In this document: piece by piece, positions 53,601 through 64,000 of the stretch
Position numbering within the stretch: the stretch's first letter is position 1
How the letters are laid out: each line of letters begins with the position of its first letter
Made by a program: the position numbers and the translations under genes
Assembly (NCBI RefSeq): GCF_023195885.1
Contig: NZ_JALPKO010000002.1
Span: 62,001-126,000, forward strand
Source: Methylonatrum kenyense
GTDB lineage: Bacteria > Pseudomonadota > Gammaproteobacteria > Nitrococcales > Aquisalimonadaceae
Direction of reading: 5' to 3'
Length of the DNA stretch: 64,000 nt
Notes under the pieces: generated by a model
The model's database searches: none
The model's input: the letters and a program-made list of their open reading frames with translations, nothing else
What the model was told of the DNA's origin: nothing

Positions 53601-54959
53601 TCAACCGCGGCGCCGGCTTCGCCAGCCCGCCACCTCACTCTGCCGTGCCCGGCTCGTTGCAAGACTGTCGGGGGAAACGTCCCGCGTCACCGTGGTGCCG
53701 GCGCCGATCACGGCGCCCCGGCCAACCGTGACCGGGGCGATCAGTTGCGTATCCGAACCGATGAATGCGCCGTCCTCGATGACCGTCTGGTGCTTGTTGA
53801 CCCCGTCATAGTTGCAGGTAATGGTGCCGGCCCCGATGTTGACCCCGGCCCCGACGCTGGCGTCACCGATGTAACTCAGATGATTCGCCTTGCTGCCCTC
53901 ACCGAGCCGGGCCTTCTTGATTTCGACGAAATTACCCACCTTGCTGTTGTCGGCCAGGTCAGTGCCGGGCCGGAGCCGCGCGAAGGGGCCGACCTGCACG
54001 CCGCTACCAATGACTGCCTGCTCGAGGACGCTGTTGGCCTCGACCACGGTATTCGGACCCAAATCACTCTCCCGAACGAGACAGTTCGGCCCGATGCGCA
54101 CCCCTTCAGCAAGACGGACCCGCCCCTCGAAGACGCAGTTGACGTCGATGAAGACATCGGTGCCACAACTCAGGGCGCCACGGACATCGATGCGCTCGGG
54201 ATCGGCGACGGTAACACCTGCGCGCATCAGGTCTTCCGCCTGGCGCCGCTGGTAAGCGCGCTCCATGGCCGCGAGTTGCACGCGATCGTTGATCCCGGTT
54301 ACCTCCGTGGAGTCGCTGGCCACCACCGCCGACACCGGGAGGCCATCGGCGACAGCCAGGCCGATCACGTCGGTCAGGTAGTATTCCCCCTGGGCATTGT
54401 CGTTGCTGCAACGTCCCAGGCAGGAGCGGAGGATCCCCGCCGGGCAGGCCAGCAGGCCGCTGTTGGTCTCGCGGATATCCAGCTGTTCCGGGGTCGCATC
54501 CTTGTGTTCGACGATGCCGAGCAGTCCGCCATCGGGCGCGCGCAGGATGCGGCCGTAGCCTGAGGGATTCGACAGGAAGACGCTGAGCAAGGCAGGGCCA
54601 TCGGTGGCGGCCGCCAATAGCAACCGCATCGTCGCGGGGCGAACCAGCGGGACATCACCGTACAGCACCAGGACCGTGGCATCGTCGGGCACCGCAGGCA
54701 GCGCCTGCATGACGGCGTGGCCCGTGCCCAGCTGTTCGGGCTGCTCCACCCACTGCAGCCGCTCATCGGCGATCGCATCGCGGACACGGGTGCCACCATA
54801 GCCGATCACCACGTGCAGCGCATCCACGCCTGCGTCTCTGGCGCCGTCGAGTACGTGCTGCAGCAGGGGGCGGCCGGCAAGTTCGTGCAGGACCTTTGGC
54901 AACCGGGAGCGCATTCGCGTGCCCTGCCCGGCAGCTAGGACAATGGCATGGATCGACAT
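53601..54959 (-). CDS. glmU: bifunctional UDP-GlcNAc pyrophosphorylase / GlcN-1-P acetyltransferase (GlmU)
   Basis: 452 residues. The N-terminal uridyltransferase has the AAGQGTRM nucleotide loop with K in SRLPKVLH and YGDVPL (Mg-binding Asp near 101). The C-terminal left-handed beta helix (about 250-440) has hexapeptide repeats, NFVEIKKARLGEGSKANHLSYIGDA and NIGAGTITCNYDG, which carry the acetyltransferase site. It completes UDP-GlcNAc synthesis begun by GlmS. It follows the atp operon as in many gammaproteobacteria. Confidence 0.97.
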   Translation of the reverse strand: MSIHAIVLAAGQGTRMRSRLPKVLHELAGRPLLQHVLDGARDAGVDALHVVIGYGGTRVRDAIADERLQWVEQPEQLGTGHAVMQALPAVPDDATVLVLYGDVPLVRPATMRLLLAAATDGPALLSVFLSNPSGYGRILRAPDGGLLGIVEHKDATPEQLDIRETNSGLLACPAGILRSCLGRCSNDNAQGEYYLTDVIGLAVADGLPVSAVVASDSTEVTGINDRVQLAAMERAYQRRQAEDLMRAGVTVADPERIDVRGALSCGTDVFIDVNCVFEGRVRLAEGVRIGPNCLVRESDLGPNTVVEANSVLEQAVIGSGVQVGPFARLRPGTDLADNSKVGNFVEIKKARLGEGSKANHLSYIGDASVGAGVNIGAGTITCNYDGVNKHQTVIEDGAFIGSDTQLIAPVTVGRGAVIGAGTTVTRDVSPDSLATSRARQSEVAGWRSRRRG

Positions 54960-55033
54960 GAAATCCCTCTTCGTTCAGCGTGCCGAAATCAGCATCCGTT
55001 CAGCCCGCAGTGTACTGGCTGGGCGCGACAGCC

Positions 55034-55070
55034 ATAAAAAAACCGCCGCTGCCCGAGGGCAGAGACGGTT
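55034..55070 (-). terminator. intrinsic terminator of the atp operon
   Basis: On the minus strand AACCG...CTGCCC-TC-GGGCAG...CGGTT forms an imperfect stem followed by TTTTTTT (complement of 55036-55042), 25 bases past atpC. Confidence 0.85.
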
Positions 55071-55094
55071 TCCTGGACGCTGGGCAGATGGCGC

Positions 55095-55526
55095 TTATTT
55101 GCCCATGCCGCGCTTCTTCTTGAGACTCTGGATGGCCCGGATCTGCGCCGCGGCGGCCGCCAGTTCCGTCTGGGCCTTGGCATAGTCCATTTCGCCGGTG
55201 CGGTTGCGAATTGCTTCCTCGGCTCGCTTGCGCGCTTCTTCTGCAGCCGCCTCGTCCAGATCCTTGGCCCGCGCCGCCGTGTCGGCGAGCAAGGTCACGG
55301 TCTTCGGCTGGACTTCCAGCATGCCGCCGGAGACGTAGAAGAACTGCTCTTCGCCACCGGCCAGGGTAACCCGGACTTCGCCGGGCTGCAGCTTGGCCAG
55401 GAATGGCGTGTGACGAGCCATGATACCGACTTCGCCTTCGACGGTGCGCGCAACGATGAACTCAATCTCGCCGGAGAAGATTGCTTCTTCGGCGCTGACC
55501 ACGTCCAGATGCATTGTCGTTGCCAT
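55095..55526 (-). CDS. atpC: ATP synthase epsilon subunit
   Basis: 143 residues. N-terminal beta sandwich (MATTMHLDVVSAEEAIFSG, then GEVGIMARHTPFLAKLQPGEV and FFYVSGGMLEVQPKTVTLLAD) and a C-terminal helical hairpin rich in Ala, Glu and Arg that can inhibit ATP hydrolysis. Last gene of the atp operon, 24 bases after atpD and followed by a terminator. Confidence 0.96.
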   Translation of the reverse strand: MATTMHLDVVSAEEAIFSGEIEFIVARTVEGEVGIMARHTPFLAKLQPGEVRVTLAGGEEQFFYVSGGMLEVQPKTVTLLADTAARAKDLDEAAAEEARKRAEEAIRNRTGEMDYAKAQTELAAAAAQIRAIQSLKKKRGMGK

Positions 55527-55550
55527 GGGGAACCCCCTATCTGGTCCGTG

Positions 55551-57858
<2,308 letters not shown>

Positions 57859-57876
57859 GCCGTTACCTCAGTTCGC

Positions 57877-59418
<1,542 letters not shown>

Positions 59419-59430
59419 TGGAATCACCCC

Positions 59431-59967
59431 TTAGCGGTTCAGGTTCGTGGTCAGGCGATTGAGCCGACCCCGCACCGAACCGTCGATAACCAAATCGCCT
59501 GCGCGAATCACGGCACCACCGAGCAGCGCTTCATCCACTTCCGGCTGCAGGCTGACCTTGCGCTTGAGGCGCTTGCCCAGTGCCTCCGCGACTGCATCGC
59601 GCAACGCGTCGTCAACCGGCTTTGCCGAAATCAGACGGGCCTGCAGCGTGCCTTCCTCGGCCGCGCGCAGGGCTTCGTACTGAGCCGCCACGTCCGGCAG
59701 GGCAATCAGCCGCCTGTTCTCGGCGAGCAGGGCGACAAAATTCTTGCCACCCTCGTCCAGATACTCGCCACACAGGTCGAGCATCAGGTCACGCTGCTGA
59801 TTCGGCGACAGTCGCGGGCTGGCAAGAATGGCTTGCATCTGCACATCCCTGACCACGGCCGCGAGCGCGCCGAGCTGATCAGACCATGCGGCCAGGGCGT
59901 TCTTCTCCCTGGCCAACTTGAAGGCAGCCTGCGCGTAAGGACGGGCGATGGTGTTGAAATCCGCCAT
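59431..59967 (-). CDS. atpH: ATP synthase delta subunit
   Basis: 178 residues, with the conserved start IARPYAQAAFKLA and the C-terminal LGGAVIRAGDLVIDGSVRG. It links F1 to the peripheral stalk b subunits. It follows atpF by 11 bases. Confidence 0.96.
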   Translation of the reverse strand: MADFNTIARPYAQAAFKLAREKNALAAWSDQLGALAAVVRDVQMQAILASPRLSPNQQRDLMLDLCGEYLDEGGKNFVALLAENRRLIALPDVAAQYEALRAAEEGTLQARLISAKPVDDALRDAVAEALGKRLKRKVSLQPEVDEALLGGAVIRAGDLVIDGSVRGRLNRLTTNLNR

Positions 59968-59978
59968 CGGTTTGTGCC

Positions 59979-60449
59979 TCAGAGCTGCTTGGCGAGATCA
60001 CTGAGCAGATCGTTGTGCGCCTTCGCATCAACCTCCCGCTCGAGAACGCGTGTCGCGCCCGTGATCGCCAGAGTGACAACCTGCTCCCGAAGCTCAGTCT
60101 TGGCCTGATTGATTTCCTGCTCAATCTGGGCCTGCGCGGCAGCCAGCTGGCGCTCGCCTTCGGCGCGCGCAGTGGACTTGGCTTCCTCGATCACTTCGTT
60201 GGAGCGCTTGTTGGCCTTGTCAATGATTTCGCCGGCCTTCTGACGGGCCTCGCGCAGGATCTCATCCGCCTTTTCATTGGCGGTTTCCAGATCCTTGCGG
60301 CCCCGTTCAGCGGCGGCCAAGCCGTCGCTGATGTTGTCCTGGCGGGCCTGCATGGCCTTGGACACACTTGGCCAGACGAACTTCATCGTGAACCAGACGA
60401 ATATGCCAAAGGCAATCATCTGGCCTAAGAGCGTGGCATTGATCTCCAT
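59979..60449 (-). CDS. atpF: ATP synthase b subunit
   Basis: 156 residues. One N-terminal membrane helix ([20 protein letters not shown]) followed by a long charged coiled-coil ([20 protein letters not shown]). It dimerises as the peripheral stalk, the usual E. coli-like length; only one b-type gene is present, so a b2 homodimer is expected. Confidence 0.96.
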   Translation of the reverse strand: MEINATLLGQMIAFGIFVWFTMKFVWPSVSKAMQARQDNISDGLAAAERGRKDLETANEKADEILREARQKAGEIIDKANKRSNEVIEEAKSTARAEGERQLAAAQAQIEQEINQAKTELREQVVTLAITGATRVLEREVDAKAHNDLLSDLAKQL

Positions 60450-60492
60450 GCCATCACCTCCAGTGCCTGGGTTTGTGGATTTGCGTCAGCGC

Positions 60493-60783
<291 letters not shown>

Positions 60784-60847
60784 TTACCTCCAAGTAGGTC
60801 ATCAGTCGAAGAAAGAAAACATTCAGTGAATCAATACACTGTCCGGC

Positions 60848-62049
<1,202 letters not shown>

Positions 62050-62185
62050 GTTGTCACCCCCCTGGGTCGTCGAACAGGATCATGACACCTGCGCCTGAAA
62101 CGAATGTGACGGCGGCATTGGTGCGGTCGTGCAACAGGTCTTATTGTGCCCACGCACCGACCATCCGGGCCGGCACGAGCGGCGG

Positions 62186-62214
62186 AGTATAAAGACTCGC
62201 CCCTGGAGGGTCAA
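62186..62214 (-). promoter_or_regulatory. sigma-70 promoter of the atp operon
   Basis: On the minus strand TTGACC (62209-62214), a 17-base spacer, and TATACT (62186-62191), leaving a leader of about 130 bases before atpI. Near-consensus and correctly placed between parB and atpI. Confidence 0.75.
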
Positions 62215-62232
62215 CGCGGCTGCGGGCCTCAT

Positions 62233-62253
62233 GGGAACGCTGACTGATCCCGG
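62233..62253. repeat. possible degenerate dispersed-repeat copy after parB
   Basis: GGGAACGCTGACTGATCCCGG loosely follows the repeat core, just beyond the parB stop. Weaker than other copies. Confidence 0.3.
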
Positions 62254-62258
62254 TCTGC

Positions 62259-63113
62259 CTAGCCGATGTGCTGCAGGATACCGTCCAGCTCGTCCAGGCT
62301 GCCGTAATTGATCACCAGTTTGCCCTTGCCCTGGCGTCCCTGCTGGATTGTGACCGTGGCACCCAGGCGCTCGGACAACTCCGTCTGCAGGCGGCGCACG
62401 TCAGGGTCCATGCGGCTGTTGCGCGGCGGCCGCTGTTCGCCGGCCAGGGCCTGTTGCACCAGCCGTTCTGTGGCACGCACCGACAGCTCGCGGCGAACCA
62501 CTTCGGCAGCCACCGCGCTCTGCTGATGACCCTTGAGCCCGAGCAGGGCGCGGGCATGCCCCATCTCGAGTTCTCCCCGGGCGAGGCGCTCCCGCACGTC
62601 GTCGTTCAGATCCAGCAGGCGCAGCAGATTGCTGACCGAAACCCGTGACCGGCCAACCGTTTCTGCCGCCTGCTGGTGGGTCAATCCGAATTCCTCCACC
62701 AGCCGGGCGATGGCCATGGCCTCTTCCAGCGGGTTCAGGTTCTCGCGCTGGATGTTCTCGATCAGGGCCAGCGCCAGCGCCACCTGGTCGGTGATGCCAC
62801 GGACAATGGCCGGCACGGTCTCCAGACCCGCCAGCTGGGCCGCACGCCAGCGACGCTCGCCGGCGATGATCTCGAACCGCTGGTCGCTCAGCGGCCGCAC
62901 CACCAGTGGCTGAACGACGCCCTGGGTCCGGATCGAATCGGACAGCTCCTGCAAGGCGGTTGGATCCATGTCGCGCCGCGGCTGATAGCTGCCGCGCTGC
63001 AACCACTCCAAAGGCAGATCGCGCAGGTGCCCACTGTCGTCCGGCTCGGTCCGCGTCGCGCCGAGCAGGACATCGAAACCCTTGCTGCCAAGTCCCCGCT
63101 TCTTCGCCGTCAT
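62259..63113 (-). CDS. parB: chromosome partitioning protein ParB
   Basis: From ATG 63113 (overlapping the parA stop, ATGA), 284 residues. N-terminal CTPase domain with YQPRRDMDPTALQELSDSIR, IIAGERRWRAAQLAGL and ENIQRENLNPLEEA. A central helix-turn-helix follows (LTHQQAAETVGRSRVSVSNLL), then a C-terminal dimer domain (KGKLVINYGSLDELDGIL). It binds parS and spreads with CTP. I saw no parS site (TGTTTCACGTGAAACA-like) in this window. Confidence 0.96.
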   Translation of the reverse strand: MTAKKRGLGSKGFDVLLGATRTEPDDSGHLRDLPLEWLQRGSYQPRRDMDPTALQELSDSIRTQGVVQPLVVRPLSDQRFEIIAGERRWRAAQLAGLETVPAIVRGITDQVALALALIENIQRENLNPLEEAMAIARLVEEFGLTHQQAAETVGRSRVSVSNLLRLLDLNDDVRERLARGELEMGHARALLGLKGHQQSAVAAEVVRRELSVRATERLVQQALAGEQRPPRNSRMDPDVRRLQTELSERLGATVTIQQGRQGKGKLVINYGSLDELDGILQHIG

Positions 63114-63892
63114 GATGCTGTCGCCGCCTGCATATCGCGTCGAATCACTTCGCTGGCCAGGGCCATGTAGGCCAGCGCCCCCCGTGAGTATCGATCGTAC
63201 TGGATTGCCGTCCGGCCGTGGCTGGGCGCCTCGGCCAGCCGCACATTGCGCGGTATCTGGGTGCTGTAGACCTGTTTCGGGAAATGCTGCATCAGCTGCG
63301 CCGCCACCTGATTGGCAAGATTGTTCCGTGGATCGTACATGGTCCTGAGCAGACCGTTGATACGCAGCTCCGGATTGGCCCGCTCCTGCACTCGCGCGAT
63401 GGTATTGAGTAACGCGGTCAGTCCTTCCAGCGCATAATATTCGCACTGGATCGGAATCAGCACGCCGCGGGCCGCCACCAGTGCATTCAGGGTCAGGATG
63501 TTCAGCGCCGGCGGACAGTCGATCAGGATGTAGTCATAATCATCCTTCAACCGCGCCAGTTGCCGACGCAGTTGCTGTTCGCGGGCCTCGCTTTCCAGCA
63601 GCTGGACCTCGGCCGCGGTCAGGTCGGAGTTGCCGGGTACCAGGTCATAGCCGGCATCCGGCAGCTCGATGATTGCCTCGCGTACGCTGACCTGCTGCAT
63701 CAGCACGTCATAGCCGGTGTGCTCCGGACTGTCCTTGTCCACGCCGGAGCCCACCGTGGCATTGCCCTGCGGATCCAGGTCCACCAGCAGGACACGGCGG
63801 CGATTCATGGCAAGGGCCGCCGCCAGGTTGACGCTGGTGGTGGTCTTGCCGACTCCGCCTTTCTGGTTTGCGACAGCTATGGTGTGCGCCAT
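63110..63892 (-). CDS. parA: chromosome partitioning ATPase ParA (Soj)
   Basis: 260 residues. Deviant Walker A KGGVGKTT at residue 11, VLLVDLDPQGNAT, DYILIDCPPALNILTLNAL and IPIQCEYYALEGL. Works with ParB in origin segregation. ATG 63892, 13 bases after the rsmG stop, the typical rsmG-parA-parB order near the replication origin. Confidence 0.97.
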   Translation of the reverse strand: MAHTIAVANQKGGVGKTTTSVNLAAALAMNRRRVLLVDLDPQGNATVGSGVDKDSPEHTGYDVLMQQVSVREAIIELPDAGYDLVPGNSDLTAAEVQLLESEAREQQLRRQLARLKDDYDYILIDCPPALNILTLNALVAARGVLIPIQCEYYALEGLTALLNTIARVQERANPELRINGLLRTMYDPRNNLANQVAAQLMQHFPKQVYSTQIPRNVRLAEAPSHGRTAIQYDRYSRGALAYMALASEVIRRDMQAATAS

Positions 63893-63905
63893 GGCATCTC
63901 CGGTG

Positions 63906-64000
63906 TCAGTCGTCGGCGCGGCGCAGACGCACCACGGTGCGCTGGGCGTCCAGCCCGGGAACCGAGAGCGGCAGGATGTCGGTCTGCCAACCGCGGTCCA
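63906..64000 (-). CDS. rsmG: 16S rRNA (guanine-N7) methyltransferase RsmG, C-terminal end only
   Basis: The last 31 codons are visible (ILPLSVPGLDAQRTVVRLRR, then ADD and stop). The VPGLDAxR...VRLR ending is characteristic of RsmG/GidB, and the position just before parA agrees. The catalytic part lies beyond the window. Confidence 0.85.
   Translation of the reverse strand, partial: DRGWQTDILPLSVPGLDAQRTVVRLRRADD

Noticed and set aside
62050-63892. parS sites expected near parAB
   Set aside because: I looked for TGTTTCACGTGAAACA-like sequences here and in the intergenic regions and found none; they may lie outside the window.

Overview
The window looks like a piece of a GC-rich gammaproteobacterial chromosome. 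The orders parA-parB, atpIBEFHAGDC-glmU, glmS and polA-engB-cytochrome c4-dsbA are typical of the origin-proximal half of gammaproteobacterial genomes. OxyR has the exact gammaproteobacterial cysteine pair. Cytochrome c maturation is by System II (ResB/CcsA). I infer a Chromatiales/Ectothiorhodospiraceae-like lineage, or something near Xanthomonadales. The sequence does not fix the genus, and no phage or plasmid backbone is present.

Layout. 1-8070: a membrane-anchored acidic c-type cytochrome (cut by the window edge), tRNA-Arg(CCG), an IS481-type transposase remnant, an S24-like HTH regulator, a very large PAS-GGDEF-EAL protein, and a complete BigR-type reactive-sulfur module (persulfide dioxygenase divergent from an ArsR repressor and two YeeE/YedE half-transporters). 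8076-10984: YciA thioesterase and an MscS-family channel. 11198-26886: a Tad/Flp pilus locus (rcpC-rcpA-tadZ-tadA-tadB-tadC-tadD-DUF3613-tadG on the minus strand, flp-tadV on the plus strand). It contains a PprA/PprB-like two-component pair, a TadE/F pseudopilin and a strange acidic lipoprotein. 27188-30953: a CynX-type MFS transporter and a second GGDEF-EAL protein whose GGDEF site is dead. 30966-43575: housekeeping genes (EEP hydrolase, dsbA, ccsA, resB, cytochrome c4, engB, polA, LOG protein, uvrD). 43669-50559: oxyR, GFA-type protein, a secreted unknown, a PLP decarboxylase, a frameshifted LysR gene, a YcaC-like hydrolase and an atypical UppP. 50670-64000: glmS, usp, glmU, the full F1Fo ATP synthase operon, parB, parA and the end of rsmG.

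The strongest unexplained feature is in the engB-polA gap (about 37390-37504). There, three successive strong hairpins each expose a CCCC loop and the last is an intrinsic terminator. This architecture matches what I remember of the Xanthomonas sRNA sX13. It sits at the locus that carries Spot 42 in enterics and ErsA in Pseudomonas. It is very probably an unannotated C-rich regulatory RNA.

A second theme is a dispersed palindromic repeat with core AAGGAAACACTGA-N3-ATTC. It sits next to start or stop codons at six or seven places. One copy forms a 334-bp MITE-like element with 31-bp terminal inverted repeats between tadV and the response-regulator gene, and its end supplies that gene's stop codon.

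How the genes fit together: the Tad genes, the Ppr-like pair and the two c-di-GMP proteins form a surface-attachment/biofilm theme. ResB/CcsA, DsbA, cytochrome c4 and the c5-like cytochrome form a periplasmic redox theme. GlmS and GlmU supply UDP-GlcNAc beside the ATP synthase operon.
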